From: Deinococcus sp. KNUC1210
GTDB lineage: Bacteria; Deinococcota; Deinococci; Deinococcales; Deinococcaceae
DNA: 64,000 nt
Assembly (NCBI RefSeq): GCF_022344005.1
Contig: NZ_CP092190.1
Coordinates: 2,629,501-2,693,500 of the forward strand
Reading direction: 5' to 3'
Positions 31,552-44,451 of the stretch are shown here, piece by piece. The translations under genes and the position numbers were made by a program. The notes beneath the pieces are model-generated. The model was not told the DNA's origin and did no database searches. It saw nothing but the letters and a program-made list of their open reading frames with translations. The stretch's first letter is position 1. Every line of letters starts with the position of its first letter.

Positions 31552-32463
31552 ATGCAGCACCCTCTCACGCGCCGCTGGTTGCCCGACGAGCAGCGCCTGC
31601 CCCTGCTTGCCGACGCGCACGAGGAAGCTCTGGAACTGGCGACCAGTCTGGAGATCGCCGCCATGCGGGCAGCCCACTTCGGCTTCGATCACGTCGAGCC
31701 GGAAGAGTATCTGGACCGCTGGACCGCCGTCAGCGGCGACCTGTCGGCTCTGCTCAGCATCCGTTTCGAGGGGCTGGACAGAACCCGGCCTTTCGTGAAT
31801 GTCAGCGGCCTGTCGCGCCCGTGGACGATGGCCGATCTGCCCGCGCTGCGACAGGCGGCGCTCGGTCTCTTCGGGGCGTTCGGGCCGCATTACTTGCGGC
31901 TGTTCAGCGCCGAGCCGATCGACGCGCTCCCCGGACTGGAGCGAGATCGCCGCTTCCTGGCGGCTCCACTGGCCGAACTCGCGGCCACCAGCGCCGACAT
32001 CCCGCCCGAACTGACGCTGCGGCCCACGCTCGACGACACGCATCTGCACGCTGCACAGGCTGCCTACGCGGCCACCGATCTGCAGCATCCGGCGCACGCA
32101 CGGCAGGCCAGTGTGCTGGATGCCGAGCAACTGGCCGAAGCGGTCGAGGCCGGGAGCATGTTCGACGTGCTGGTCGGGGGCGTGTGGGCCGGGTATGTCG
32201 GCACTCTTCCTCATGACAAGCTGGGGTTGCCTGCCGACAGCGTTCAGGAACTGCTGCTGACGCCCGCCTTCCGGGGACGCGGCTACGGCCCCCACCTGAC
32301 CACGCTGCTGGCCCGCGCCCTGCCAGCTACGGGCCGCGTCCTCTTCGGCACCATCGATGCAGACAACCGGGGAGCCAGAGCAGCGGCGCTGAGAGCCGGG
32401 CGGCTGGATGTGGGCGGGTGGGTGAAAATGAATCTGGACCGCGCTGAAGGGCAGCCCCGCTGA
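31552..32463 (+). CDS. GNAT-family acetyltransferase
   Basis: 303-aa protein whose C-terminal half is a GNAT fold: LLLTPAFRGRGYGPHLTTLL is the acetyl-CoA motif and GTIDADNRGARAAALRAGRL the following helix. The N-terminal half, starting MQHPLTRRWLPDEQRLPLL, lacks the motif and may be a degenerate second GNAT domain. The ATG at 31552 is chosen because the upstream open frame reads as non-coding. Substrate unknown. Confidence 0.72.
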   Translation: MQHPLTRRWLPDEQRLPLLADAHEEALELATSLEIAAMRAAHFGFDHVEPEEYLDRWTAVSGDLSALLSIRFEGLDRTRPFVNVSGLSRPWTMADLPALRQAALGLFGAFGPHYLRLFSAEPIDALPGLERDRRFLAAPLAELAATSADIPPELTLRPTLDDTHLHAAQAAYAATDLQHPAHARQASVLDAEQLAEAVEAGSMFDVLVGGVWAGYVGTLPHDKLGLPADSVQELLLTPAFRGRGYGPHLTTLLARALPATGRVLFGTIDADNRGARAAALRAGRLDVGGWVKMNLDRAEGQPR

Positions 32464-32470
32464 GCTGCGG

Positions 32471-33970
32471 TCAGACCAGCGTTTTTGGCCGGTAGGTCAC
32501 GGCTTCGGCCAGATGGCTTTCCTGAATGTCGTCGCTGCCGCCCAGATCGGCCACCGTGCGGGCCACCCGCAGCACCCGGTCGAAGCCGCGTCCGGTCAGG
32601 CCGAGCTGACGGGCAGCGGCGCGAATAAAGCTGTCGGGGCCGGGGGCGAGCTGCGTGAATTCGCGCAACTTCTGGCCGATCAGCAGGCCGTTGCGCTCGC
32701 CCTGCCGGGCCATCATGGTGGTGCGGGCGTGTTCCAGCCGTCTGCGTACCACCCCGCTGCTCTCGCCGGGCACCGCACGCGAAAGCTCGTCCACCGTCAG
32801 GCGCGGAACCCGCACGATGAGATCGATGCGGTCGAGCAGCGGCCCTGAAATTCGGGCGGCATAACGGGTGCGTTCCGACGGTTTACACACGCAGGGCCGC
32901 TCCGGGTCACCGAGGTAGCCGCAGGGACAGGGATTCATGGCCGCGATGAGCTGAAACTGTGCCGGATACATCACGCTGGCCCGCGCCCGGCTGATGACGA
33001 CCCTGCCGTCTTCGAGCGGTTGGCGCATCGTTTCCAGCGCCCGGCGGCTGAACTCGGGGAATTCGTCGAGAAACAGCACGCCCCGGTGCGCCAGCGACAC
33101 CTCACCGGGCCGGGGCACGCTGCCGCCCCCGATCAGGCCCGCGTCCGATACGGTGCTGTGTGGTGCGCGGTAGGGCGGGGTTTCGATCAGACCCCGCGCC
33201 GTGCCCAGCATCCCGGCGGCACTGTGAATCCGCGTGACCTCCAGCGCTTCGGCCCGCGTCAGCCGGGGCAGCAGGCTGGGAGCACGCCGCGCCAGCATGG
33301 TCTTGCCGCTGCCGGGCGACCCCACCATCAGCAGGTTATGACCGCCTGCCAGCGCGATTTCCAGCGCCCGTTTGGCCTGCGACTGCCCCTTGATATCGAG
33401 CAGATCGAGCAGCGCTTCCGGGTCGGGGGTGGGCGGGGGCGGTGCAGCGGGTGTCAGCGGTGCCTGACCGGTCAGGTGGGCCACCGCGTCTCGCAGGCCC
33501 GTGGCTCCGAGGACCTGCACGCCGTCGATCAGAGCGGCTTCGGGAGCACTCGCGGCGGGTACCATCACCGATTCACCCGTCTGGGCCGCCAGCAGCGCCA
33601 GATTCACCGCCCCCTGAATGGGCCGCAGCGTGCCGTCGAGCGCCAGTTCGCCCGCCGCGATCAGGCCGCGCAGCATGGCCGCCGGAAAGACATCCTGCGC
33701 GGCCAGCAGGCCCAGTGCGATGGGCAGATCGTAGATGGGGCCTTCCTTGCGCAGATCGGCGGGAGCGAGGTTGACCGTGATGCGGGCGGTCGGAAAACTC
33801 AGGCCGCTGTTACGGATCGCCGCACGCACGCGCTCCCGCGCCTCGCTGACCGCCTGATCGGGCAGGCCCACGATGGTGAAGGCTGGCAGTCCGGCGGCGA
33901 CATCCACCTCGACCTCGACCGGCACGGCGTCGACACCGATCAGGGCCACGCTGCGCGAGGTGGCGAGCAT
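32471..33970 (-). CDS. comM: YifB/ComM-family Mg-chelatase-like AAA+ ATPase
   Basis: 499-aa protein with an N-terminal Lon-protease-like fold (about 1-170) and a central AAA+ domain: Walker [15 protein letters not shown], Walker [16 protein letters not shown], and the arginine-containing [15 protein letters not shown]. The C-terminal Mg-chelatase domain ends [12 protein letters not shown] Cys cluster ([10 protein letters not shown] then CVCKPS) is typical. In Haemophilus and Vibrio ComM is a hexameric branch-migration helicase that helps integrate transformed DNA; Deinococcus is naturally competent, so the same role fits. Confidence 0.92.
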   Translation of the reverse strand: MLATSRSVALIGVDAVPVEVEVDVAAGLPAFTIVGLPDQAVSEARERVRAAIRNSGLSFPTARITVNLAPADLRKEGPIYDLPIALGLLAAQDVFPAAMLRGLIAAGELALDGTLRPIQGAVNLALLAAQTGESVMVPAASAPEAALIDGVQVLGATGLRDAVAHLTGQAPLTPAAPPPPTPDPEALLDLLDIKGQSQAKRALEIALAGGHNLLMVGSPGSGKTMLARRAPSLLPRLTRAEALEVTRIHSAAGMLGTARGLIETPPYRAPHSTVSDAGLIGGGSVPRPGEVSLAHRGVLFLDEFPEFSRRALETMRQPLEDGRVVISRARASVMYPAQFQLIAAMNPCPCGYLGDPERPCVCKPSERTRYAARISGPLLDRIDLIVRVPRLTVDELSRAVPGESSGVVRRRLEHARTTMMARQGERNGLLIGQKLREFTQLAPGPDSFIRAAARQLGLTGRGFDRVLRVARTVADLGGSDDIQESHLAEAVTYRPKTLV

Positions 33971-34072
33971 TCAGGCGTTCCGGGGAAGGGCAGCAGACGA
34001 ACAGCGGAAAGAAAGGGAGGCGCTCACGCCCGGCATGCTAGCAGGCGACCCGTGCGCCCGGGGCGCAGTTCG

Positions 34073-34675
34073 TCAGGTCCGTCGGCGTTTGAGCACTTCC
34101 AGCACGACGGGTATAAAGGACACCACCAGCACCAGCGCGATGATGACCAGAATGTACTTGTCGAGCACATCCTGCGGAATGACCTTGCCCAGCAGGTAGC
34201 CCGCCAGCGTCACGCCCGCACCCCACAGCACCGCGCCCAGGGCGTTGTAGGCGCTGAACAGCCGGAAATCGAGATGGACGGTGCCCGCCAGCGTGGGCAC
34301 GATGGTGCGGATCACCGGGATGAAACGCGACAGCACCAGCGTCTGATTGCCGTGCTGGGCGAAATATTCACGGGCCTGCGTCACGTATTCCGGTTTCAGG
34401 AAGCGCACCCGGCTGAAGACCAGCGGCCCGAACCGGTGGCCGATCCAGTAGCCCACCGTGTTGCCGACAAACGCCGCCACCGATGCCAGGCCCATCAGCG
34501 CCCACAGATTCAGGTCGCCGCGTGCCGCGAAGATCCCCGCTGTGATCAGCAGGCTGTCACCGGGCAGGAAAAATCCCAGCAGTAGACCGGTTTCGGCAAA
34601 CAGAATGCCCGTCAGCCCGACGTATGAAAACGTCTTGAGAATGGTTTCGGGATCGAGATACTGGGTAAAGGCCAT
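34073..34675 (-). CDS. DedA-family membrane protein
   Basis: 200-aa inner-membrane protein. Signature segments are LLGFFLPGDSLLITAG and LSRFIPVIRTIVPTLAG, with a basic end VLEVLKRRRT. The family acts as undecaprenyl-phosphate or lipid flippase/transport proteins and affects envelope stability. A TACAAT box 8 nt before the ATG indicates leaderless expression. Confidence 0.9.
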   Translation of the reverse strand: MAFTQYLDPETILKTFSYVGLTGILFAETGLLLGFFLPGDSLLITAGIFAARGDLNLWALMGLASVAAFVGNTVGYWIGHRFGPLVFSRVRFLKPEYVTQAREYFAQHGNQTLVLSRFIPVIRTIVPTLAGTVHLDFRLFSAYNALGAVLWGAGVTLAGYLLGKVIPQDVLDKYILVIIALVLVVSFIPVVLEVLKRRRT

Positions 34676-34683
34676 GTGCGGTC

Positions 34684-34689
34684 ATTGTA
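34684..34689 (-). promoter_or_regulatory. TACAAT -10 box, leaderless promoter of the DedA gene
   Basis: TACAAT on the minus strand ends 8 nt before the ATG at 34675. Confidence 0.5.
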
Positions 34690-34721
34690 AGGGGCTGGGT
34701 TGAAAGCAGGTATATCGGCAA

Positions 34722-34757
34722 GAAGCAGGGCCACCCGGTTGAAGGTGGCCCTGCTTC
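34722..34757 (-). terminator. Terminator hairpin after tatA
   Basis: Exact 14-bp arms (34722-34735, 34744-34757) around 8 nt. It separates tatA from the downstream DedA gene; the T-tract is weak. Confidence 0.65.
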
Positions 34758-34779
34758 CCTGCTGTGGTCTGAAGGTGGT

Positions 34780-35103
34780 TCAGGCCTGGTGGGGGTCCTG
34801 CGCCTGCACCGGGGCCGTCTTGCCCAGTTCGATCACCTGCGACACCGGGGCCGAGGGCATGGCGGCGGCGGCGCTGATCACCTGGGTCGTGGGAGCCTGG
34901 ATGCTGGGCATCGCCACCGTCTCGGTCTTGGCCGGCTCTTTCAGGCTGCCTTCGAGTTCGTCCTTGAGGCCCTGGGTGCCCTTGCGGAACTCACGGATGC
35001 CGTTCCCAAGGCTGCGGCCCAGGTCGGGCAACTTCTTGGGGCCGAAGACCAGCAGGGCCACCACCAGAATGATCATGATTTCAGGAAATCCGAGATTGGG
35101 CAT
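34780..35103 (-). CDS. tatA: Sec-independent translocase protein TatA
   Basis: 107-aa single-helix membrane protein forming the Tat pore. The N-terminus PNLGFPEIMIILVVALLVFG leads to the GPKKLPDLGRSLG hinge and the amphipathic helix RSLGNGIREFRKG. A Pro/Ala/Thr-rich tail follows. AAGGAGG lies upstream of the ATG. tatC is not present here. Confidence 0.92.
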   Translation of the reverse strand: MPNLGFPEIMIILVVALLVFGPKKLPDLGRSLGNGIREFRKGTQGLKDELEGSLKEPAKTETVAMPSIQAPTTQVISAAAAMPSAPVSQVIELGKTAPVQAQDPHQA

Positions 35104-35226
35104 AGTTTCGTTCCTCCTTCAAGGAATGGGAAGCACAGATCGTGGGGCGACATCTGCCGCCGGCTAGGGCCATCCTACGCCGTTGACGCATGAGGCACAT
35201 GGAGCGTTCGCAATACAAACTTCATG

Positions 35227-37179
35227 TCAGGCGTTGCGTTCGTCAATGGGCAGATAGGCCTTCAGCGTACCGTCCATAAAGGCCACGTACAGCCCGCCCC
35301 CACTGACCAGTGGCGTGGCCTGAATCCCCACCGGTTCATGAATGCGCCACACGTTCTGGCCGTTGTTCAGCGAGAGGACGTGAAGTTCACCCGCTTCGGT
35401 GGCGATATAGACGTACTGCCCCGAGATGACCGGACTGGCCGTGATGCGCCCGTTCAGCTGCCTGCTCCACAGATCGTCTCCGCCGCGCAGCGTGACCGCC
35501 CGCACCTGCCCGCCCCAGCCCGCCAGAATGACCGTCTCGCCACTCACGGCTGGAGCGGCCCAGATTTCATCTTCCAGATCATAGGTCCACAGCAGCGGTT
35601 CCCGAGGATTGGGCTGTGCATGCCCCGCCTGCATCTGAAGGTGCAGCGCATGGACTTCGCCGGGCCAGGTGGGAATCAGCAGCGCCGCCTGACCGCGTCC
35701 TAACCGGGCCAGGGCGGGCGTGGCATGCACCGTCTGCAACTGCACCCGCCACAGCTGCGCGCCGGTCTGGGCGTCGGCGGCATGCACCCAGCCTTCCTCG
35801 TCGGCAATCAGGGCCGCTCCGCCCCAGATGACCGGACTGGCGGCGATGGGGCCAGCGGCGCGGTAGGCCCACTCCAGCTCGCCGCTCTGAGCGTTGACGG
35901 CATGCAGATGCCCGTCGCGGGAGGTCGCCAGGACGAGGTGGCCCCAGCGGGTCGGTGCACCCGTGATCTCGGCGCGGGTTTTATGCGACCACACCACCCG
36001 TCCGTCGAGGGTGCTGCGCCGCAACACGCCGTCCATCGCGCCGTACAGCACGCTGCGACCCTGGAAAGCCGCCGGAGCGGTCACCTCGTCTCCGGCGGTC
36101 AGGCTGTGCTGCACCGCGCCGCTGCTCGATACCAGCATCAGGTGGCCCCGGCGTGTTCCCACGGCCAGCAGGCCATCCTGCCCGGTCACGGCAGAGGGCC
36201 AGGTGATCTCTCCGGGCAGCGCGGCGCTCCAGACGGGTTTCAGGCGTTCCGGGCTGAGTGGGCCGCCCGGCTGTTCTCCGCTGCGGCCCCGGCCACCCCG
36301 GTACTGGCTCCGGCTGCCCGATTCCCAGGCGTCGCGGCGGGCCTGTTCGAACTGCTGCGCCAGCGACTCGCCGCTGACCGGCCTGCCCTGCGGTTTCTTC
36401 GAGAGCAGTCCCAGCAGCACCTGCGCCAGACCGTCTGGAATGGCCGGATTCAGCTCGCGTGGATCGGGCGGCGCGTCGTACACATGCTGATACAGCACGC
36501 TCTGATCGCTGTCTCCCACGAACGGCGGACTGCCGCACGCCACCCGGTACAGCACCGCCCCCAGCGCATACAGATCGCTCGAATGGGTCACGCCCACGCC
36601 ACGCGCCTGCTCCGGGGCCATGTACTGCGGCGTTCCCAGCGTGACGCCGCTGCGCGTCAGGTGGCGCGAGTACTCGCTCAGCGCGACCAGTCCGAAATCC
36701 ATGATGCGCGGGGTCCCGCTTCCGTCGTCGCCGGTGCCGTCGAGCAGGATGTTGCCGGGTGTCAGGTCGCGGTGGATCAGGCCCGCGGCGTGGACATGGT
36801 GCAGGGCGCGGGCCACGAAGGTCGCTGCCGTCAGAAAACGGCCCAGTTGCAGCGGATCGTCTTCCAGTGGTCCCAGCGCCGTAATCGGACCGCCCGACAG
36901 CAGCGGCATGGTGAAATAGATGCGCCCGGCCTGTTCGCCCAGGTCGTACACCGTCACGATGCCGGGATGCGAGAGGCGGGCCAGCGTGCGAATCTCGCGG
37001 GAGAAGCGTTCGCGGTCACTCGGTGGCAGGTGAGGATGCACGATCTTGATGGCGACCGAGCGGTCGAGCTGCCGGTCGAGGGCACGGTAGACCTGGGCGC
37101 TGCCGCCCTCGCCCAGCAGCTCGCCCACCTCGTAGCGCTCTGCCAGCAGGGTGCCGCCCATACCCGAATCCGAAGCCAT
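35227..37179 (-). CDS. rqkA: Ser/Thr protein kinase with PQQ-like beta-propeller (RqkA-like)
   Basis: 650-aa eukaryotic-type kinase. The N-terminal domain (about 15-285) has the glycine loop [11 protein letters not shown], Lys45 in SVAIKIV, catalytic Asp138 in HRDLTPGN and DFG at 161-163. A linker (285-320) is rich in Gly/Arg/Ser and there is no membrane helix. Residues 320-640 form a propeller of PQQ-type repeats (for example [29 protein letters not shown]). Domain order matches D. radiodurans DR2518/RqkA, a DNA-damage-responsive kinase stimulated by PQQ. TACACT lies 8 nt before the ATG. Confidence 0.85.
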   Translation of the reverse strand: MASDSGMGGTLLAERYEVGELLGEGGSAQVYRALDRQLDRSVAIKIVHPHLPPSDRERFSREIRTLARLSHPGIVTVYDLGEQAGRIYFTMPLLSGGPITALGPLEDDPLQLGRFLTAATFVARALHHVHAAGLIHRDLTPGNILLDGTGDDGSGTPRIMDFGLVALSEYSRHLTRSGVTLGTPQYMAPEQARGVGVTHSSDLYALGAVLYRVACGSPPFVGDSDQSVLYQHVYDAPPDPRELNPAIPDGLAQVLLGLLSKKPQGRPVSGESLAQQFEQARRDAWESGSRSQYRGGRGRSGEQPGGPLSPERLKPVWSAALPGEITWPSAVTGQDGLLAVGTRRGHLMLVSSSGAVQHSLTAGDEVTAPAAFQGRSVLYGAMDGVLRRSTLDGRVVWSHKTRAEITGAPTRWGHLVLATSRDGHLHAVNAQSGELEWAYRAAGPIAASPVIWGGAALIADEEGWVHAADAQTGAQLWRVQLQTVHATPALARLGRGQAALLIPTWPGEVHALHLQMQAGHAQPNPREPLLWTYDLEDEIWAAPAVSGETVILAGWGGQVRAVTLRGGDDLWSRQLNGRITASPVISGQYVYIATEAGELHVLSLNNGQNVWRIHEPVGIQATPLVSGGGLYVAFMDGTLKAYLPIDERNA

Positions 37180-37187
37180 CGTTTCCG

Positions 37188-37193
37188 AGTGTA
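37188..37193 (-). promoter_or_regulatory. TACACT -10 box, leaderless promoter of the PQQ-type kinase
   Basis: TACACT on the minus strand, 8 nt before the ATG at 37179. I saw no radiation/desiccation response palindrome near it. Confidence 0.5.
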
Positions 37194-37404
37194 CCCGCTG
37201 GGGAAAGTTCAGGTGCGGAGGATGAAGCTCGTCGGGCAGACAGGAGGGCAGAACCAGCGCCGAACCCGAGATTCGGGAATCTGTACTGGTAGAGCGCTAT
37301 GAGCCATCCTGACGGCGCAGACGTTCGGCAGAACCGCCAGAAAGCCAAAGAAGCGGGCGACCACACGTCGGGCCGCCCTTATCTGCAGAGACCGGGAGTT
37401 GCCG

Positions 37405-37629
<225 letters not shown>

Positions 37630-38027
37630 TCATACCTCTGGAGCCTGTGGGGCGGATTCCTGCGTGGCAGCGCCCCGCTGCGGATGCTCTGGGCCGTCGT
37701 TCTGATATTGGACTGGTACTGGGTGCTGTGTGTGTGAAGAAACTGGCCCGTGCCAGCGGCCCCAGACACCCATGAGAGAACTGAGCGGTCGGTCATGGGT
37801 GTCGGCTGGGCGGCCCGGTAATGGTCTCCACGGGGTGCTACTGCTTCTCAGGGTAGCATGGAGGGACATGAAGTAGAACACGCTTCCTCCTCCCTAGACG
37901 CACGTGAGTACAATGTGTAAGATGCGGAGGCAAAGTCGGCTTTCTAAGCTTGCTCATCTGGTTTTTTTATTTCAACTACTCCCCGGTCGTGCGGTCACGG
38001 CGGCTGTTCATAAAGGAAACTACGTTC
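37630..38027. other. Gap before murA
   Basis: About 400 bp with no supported gene. It holds a TACAAT box at 37909-37914 and an AT-rich run (tggtttttttatttcaacta) near 37960, unlike the rest of the window, which may be the murA promoter region. Short open frames here look like noise. Confidence 0.5.
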
Positions 38028-39314
38028 ATGCTCCAGCTCACTCCCATGCACATCGTTGGTGGCCGTCAACTTCAAGGTGAATTCGCGGTTCAGCCCAGCA
38101 AAAACGCGGCGCTGCCGATCATCGTGGCGAGCCTGCTGACGCGCGAGCCGGTTCGCCTGCACGGCATTCCCCGCCTGTCCGACATCTATATCATTCTGGA
38201 TATCGTGGCGCACCTGGGAACCCGGCATGCCTGGGAAGGCCCCAATACCCTGGTGCTGCACACCCCCGACATCCTGAACACCGCCACGCCGTACTCGCTC
38301 GTCTCCAAGATGCGGGCCAGCTTTATCGTGATGGGAGCGCTGCTGTCGCGTGCAGGCGAGGCCACCGTGAGCATGCCGGGCGGCTGCGCCTTCGGACATC
38401 GTCCGGTCGATCAGCATGTCAAGGCGTTCCGGGCTTTCGGCGTCGAACTCGACGAGGAGGGCGGAAACTTCGAGGCCCGGCGCGTGGCTCCCCTGACCGG
38501 CAGCTACGTGTTCGAGATGCTGACGGTGGGCGCGACCCAGAACGCGATTCTGTCGGCGGCGCTGGGCAGCGGACGTGTGGTGCTCGAGAATGCCAGCATC
38601 GATACCGACGTGGTCGATATGGTCAACTTCCTGAACAGCCTGGGTGCCGACATCCAGGGAGCAGGCACCAACACCATCACGGTGCAGGGTGTGACGGCGC
38701 TGCGTGGCGGCGAATACACCGTGATTCCCGACCGCATCGAAGCGGGCACCCTGATGATCGCGGCGGCAGCGACCCGCTCGAAGCTCACGCTGACCGGCGT
38801 GCGCCCCGGCCACCTGCGTGCCCTGAGCACCAAACTGACCGAGATGGGCGTGAACATTCTGGAGCAGGGCAGCACCCTGATGGTCGATGCGACGCGTGGC
38901 AAGCTGACGCCCACCAACATCACCACGGTCGAGTACCCGGGCTTTCCCACCGACGTGCAGCCGCAGATGAGTGCGCTGCTCGCCACCGTGCCCGGCACCA
39001 GCGTCGTCATGGACCGGGTGTACGCCGACCGCCTGACGCACGTGGTCGAACTGACCCGCATGGGCGCACAGATCGTGGTGAGCGAGCATACCCAGGTGAT
39101 TCAGGGCGGTCTGCTGCACGGCGCACCGGTCAAGGCCGCCGATATCCGTGCGGGGGCGGCCCTGGTCGTTGCGGCGCTCTCGGCAGAGGGCGAAACGGTG
39201 ATCGACGGCATGCAGTACATCAACCGTGGCTACGAGCGCCTTGCCGAGAGGCTGCGGGCCATCGGCGCGAATGTGCAGCAGAGTGAGCCGGTGCTCGCTG
39301 CCGCAATGGACTGA
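38028..39314 (+). CDS. murA: UDP-N-acetylglucosamine 1-carboxyvinyltransferase
   Basis: 428-aa enzyme for the first committed step of peptidoglycan synthesis. The catalytic cysteine is Cys120 in MPGGCAFGHRPVDQH, the site that fosfomycin alkylates. SKNAALPIIVASLL, FEMLTVGATQNA and PDRIEAGTLMIAAA are standard. The ATG at 38028 is preferred, with AAAGGAAA upstream. Confidence 0.95.
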   Translation: MLQLTPMHIVGGRQLQGEFAVQPSKNAALPIIVASLLTREPVRLHGIPRLSDIYIILDIVAHLGTRHAWEGPNTLVLHTPDILNTATPYSLVSKMRASFIVMGALLSRAGEATVSMPGGCAFGHRPVDQHVKAFRAFGVELDEEGGNFEARRVAPLTGSYVFEMLTVGATQNAILSAALGSGRVVLENASIDTDVVDMVNFLNSLGADIQGAGTNTITVQGVTALRGGEYTVIPDRIEAGTLMIAAAATRSKLTLTGVRPGHLRALSTKLTEMGVNILEQGSTLMVDATRGKLTPTNITTVEYPGFPTDVQPQMSALLATVPGTSVVMDRVYADRLTHVVELTRMGAQIVVSEHTQVIQGGLLHGAPVKAADIRAGAALVVAALSAEGETVIDGMQYINRGYERLAERLRAIGANVQQSEPVLAAAMD

Positions 39315-39340
39315 AGTACCCGGAAAAGTCAGGACGTCGC

Positions 39341-39373
39341 AAGACCCATTCGCTGTCAGCGGGTGGGTCTTTT
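39341..39373 (+). terminator. Intrinsic terminator after murA
   Basis: aagaccca (39341-39348) pairs with tgggtctt (39364-39371) and runs into TTTT. Confidence 0.75.
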
Positions 39374-39470
39374 GCTGTGCCGCCTCGCTGGTCGGCTGAG
39401 GACTCGCCCAAGGAGGTCTTCGGAAATCGTGCCGCGCCTTCCGCTAGCATGGGCCATCTCGTTCAGCCGC

Positions 39471-39490
39471 TATACTTGAACTCAGTTCAA
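39471..39490 (+). promoter_or_regulatory. Promoter with FadR-like palindrome before the Fe-S oxidoreductase
   Basis: A TATACT -10 box (39471-39476) runs straight into TTGAACTCAGTTCAA (39476-39490), a perfect 15-bp palindrome. It fits the consensus TTGNACYNRGTNCAA that I recall for the fatty-acid repressor FadR of Thermus thermophilus. A repressor bound here would cover the start of transcription. Confidence 0.65.
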
Positions 39491-39555
39491 TTATTGGCCG
39501 TTCCGTCTCGACTCCTCGACAGGCACGACCTGTTGCCGATTTTCCGGAGGTTGCT

Positions 39556-42649
<3,094 letters not shown>

Positions 42650-42663
42650 AGTGTCTTTCTGAG

Positions 42664-42699
42664 GGGCGCGGGGTCGGCTGTTCGGGCTGCCCCGCGCCC
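42664..42699 (+). terminator. Terminator after the Fe-S oxidoreductase
   Basis: Perfect 10-bp GC stem (gggcgcgggg with ccccgcgccc) followed by gtcttc. Confidence 0.65.
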
Positions 42700-42755
42700 G
42701 TCTTCATCGCCGGGTCATCCTTGCTGCCGCCGCAATTCCCTACAGAGTGCCGGGG

Positions 42756-42761
42756 TATACT
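42756..42761 (+). promoter_or_regulatory. TATACT -10 box, leaderless promoter of the Rrf2 gene
   Basis: TATACT ends 7 nt before the ATG at 42769. Confidence 0.55.
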
Positions 42762-42768
42762 GCACCAT

Positions 42769-43239
42769 ATGTGGATCTCGACCAAAGCCCAGTACGGCCT
42801 GCGGGCGCTGGTAGATATTGCCCGTCAACCCGACGACGTGGTGCCGCTGCGTGACGTGTCGGCGCGGCAGGGGATCAGTCAGGCGTACCTGGAACAGATC
42901 GCCAGCAACCTGCGGCGCAGCGGCTTTATTCGCAGCGTGCGCGGGGCAAGTGGCGGCTACCGTCTGGCACGCACGCCCGAGCAGATCAACGCCTACGACG
43001 TGGTGGTGGCGATGGAAGGCAGCATCGCTCCGGTGCACTGCGTCGAGGCCGAACACAGCTGCGACCGCAGCGGCGCGTGCAGTACCGAAGGGCTGTGGAG
43101 GCGCGTCGACAGCGCTCTGCGCGAGGTGCTCGGCGCGTCCACCCTCGCCGACCTGATCCGCGAGGAGGAAGCGCGGCAGGGTCCGAGGCTGGTGCAGCTG
43201 GAGCCGGTGTCCAGCTTTACTGAAGGTGCGCCGCACTGA
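42769..43239 (+). CDS. Rrf2-family transcriptional regulator
   Basis: 156-aa winged-helix regulator. The N-terminus MWISTKAQYGLRALVDIARQ, the HTH RQGISQAYLEQIASNLRRSG and VRGASGGYRLAR are family standards. Three cysteines (HCVEAEHSC then GACSTEGLW) are spaced as in IscR/Fe-S-sensing members, so it probably senses Fe-S status, nitric oxide or redox. It lies between an Fe-S oxidoreductase and two DsbA-like genes, which are plausible targets. Confidence 0.88.
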   Translation: MWISTKAQYGLRALVDIARQPDDVVPLRDVSARQGISQAYLEQIASNLRRSGFIRSVRGASGGYRLARTPEQINAYDVVVAMEGSIAPVHCVEAEHSCDRSGACSTEGLWRRVDSALREVLGASTLADLIREEEARQGPRLVQLEPVSSFTEGAPH

Positions 43240-43274
43240 CCCAGACTGTGACAGGTGTGCAGGAAGCGCTGCAC

Positions 43275-43280
43275 TACACT
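43275..43280 (+). promoter_or_regulatory. TACACT -10 box, leaderless promoter of DsbA-like gene 1
   Basis: TACACT ends 6 nt before the ATG at 43287. Confidence 0.55.
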
Positions 43281-43286
43281 GCTCAC

Positions 43287-44255
43287 ATGCGCTCTCGTCC
43301 CCATTTCCTGATGCTGTCCACGCTGCTGACGTCTTCTGCGCTGCTTTCGCTCGCCTCTGCTCAGGTCGGTGGCTCTGTGGCTGCCACCCTGACTCAGCCT
43401 GCCCTGAGTTCCTTCAAGGTCGGCGGTATGGTCTTGACCGATGCCAGCGGAGCCACGGTGACCCTGACGCCGAAGGGTACGTATGTCGCGAGCGCCGATA
43501 TAAGGCTGCCCACCGCCGACCTCGTACAGGCGGGTCAACTGCTGAACGCCCTGACCGGACAGGACTTCGCGCAGGGGCTGAGCGATTTTCTGAAGCGCCC
43601 CGACGTGCAGGCCAAGCTGCCGGACGGTCTGACCGTGACCGCCGAGGCCTTCGACCTGAAATTGCAGCAACAGGCCGACAAGGCGCTGACCCTGAACGTC
43701 TCGCTGCATCAACTGACCGGTTTCGGCGCAGTGCCCAGCAGCCGCATTCTGGGTGACGTATCGGCTCCTATCGTGGTCCGGATGTACTCCGATCTTCAGT
43801 GCCCGTACTGCCAGAAGGCCGAACTGGAGACCCTTCCGACGGTGCTGAAGAATCTGAAGACCCAGAAGGACGTGCGGTTCGAGTTTCACCAGTTTCCGCT
43901 GGAAAGCATTCACCCCAACGCCCGCCCCGCCGCCGAAGCCGCCGCCTGCGTGGAAAAGCAGGGCAAGTTCTGGGCGTTCAAGGACGCGCTGTTTCGCCGC
44001 TCCGACTGGCAGAGTATGGGCAATCCCAGCGTGATCTTTCAGGCGGTGGCCGTGAGCGTGGGTGTCAAACTCCAGCCGTACCGCAACTGCATCGCTGACC
44101 GCAGCGGCAAGCAGAGTGTCGATGAGGGCGTGGCCGAGGCGACTCGCCTGGGTGTCAATGCCACGCCGTCGGTGTATGTGAACGGGTACAGAGTTGCCAA
44201 TCCTTACGATCCGGCCAGCTATCAGGCGCTGATCGACTTCGTGCGGGCGAAATAA
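43287..44255 (+). CDS. Exported DsbA-like thiol oxidoreductase 1
   Basis: 322-aa secreted protein. A signal peptide (about 1-25) is followed by a novel N-terminal domain of about 120 residues (VGGSVAATLTQPALSSF onward). Then comes a thioredoxin fold of the DsbA/Thioredoxin_4 type with active site CPYC (Cys172, Cys175) in MYSDLQCPYCQKAE. Two further Cys in AAACVEKQG and YRNCIADRSG may form a second disulfide, and the cis-Pro loop is NATPSVYVNG. Predicted to make or reshuffle disulfides outside the membrane. A paralogue follows. Confidence 0.85.
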   Translation: MRSRPHFLMLSTLLTSSALLSLASAQVGGSVAATLTQPALSSFKVGGMVLTDASGATVTLTPKGTYVASADIRLPTADLVQAGQLLNALTGQDFAQGLSDFLKRPDVQAKLPDGLTVTAEAFDLKLQQQADKALTLNVSLHQLTGFGAVPSSRILGDVSAPIVVRMYSDLQCPYCQKAELETLPTVLKNLKTQKDVRFEFHQFPLESIHPNARPAAEAAACVEKQGKFWAFKDALFRRSDWQSMGNPSVIFQAVAVSVGVKLQPYRNCIADRSGKQSVDEGVAEATRLGVNATPSVYVNGYRVANPYDPASYQALIDFVRAK

Positions 44256-44439
44256 ACACAGAGCCTGCCCGAAGACCGCGCAGGTTCATTCTGAGGGGAG
44301 TGGACGGCCTCTCCTGACTCCGCCGCCATTTCTCCGGCTGTTCGGGCCGCTTGCTCGGTCAGCGACTGAAAAACAGCAGACCCTCCTGCTGGCAGTTCCG
44401 CTCGGCCAAAAGAGGCAGGTCTTCCGGGGCGGCGTCCTC

Positions 44440-44445
44440 TACACT
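44440..44445 (+). promoter_or_regulatory. TACACT -10 box, leaderless promoter of DsbA-like gene 2
   Basis: TACACT ends 6 nt before the ATG at 44452, so the paralogue has its own promoter. Confidence 0.55.
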
Positions 44446-44451
44446 GCGTCC

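Noticed and set aside
33020..34585. 521-codon + frame opposite comM and the DedA gene
   Set aside because: It spans two real minus-strand genes and the gap between them.
35725..37302. 525-codon + frame opposite the kinase
   Set aside because: His/Gln/Arg-rich low-information sequence mirroring the codons of the kinase and its propeller.
37180..37400. Radiation/desiccation response motif before the PQQ-type kinase
   Set aside because: No palindrome resembling the 17-bp RDRM was found near this or other starts in the window.
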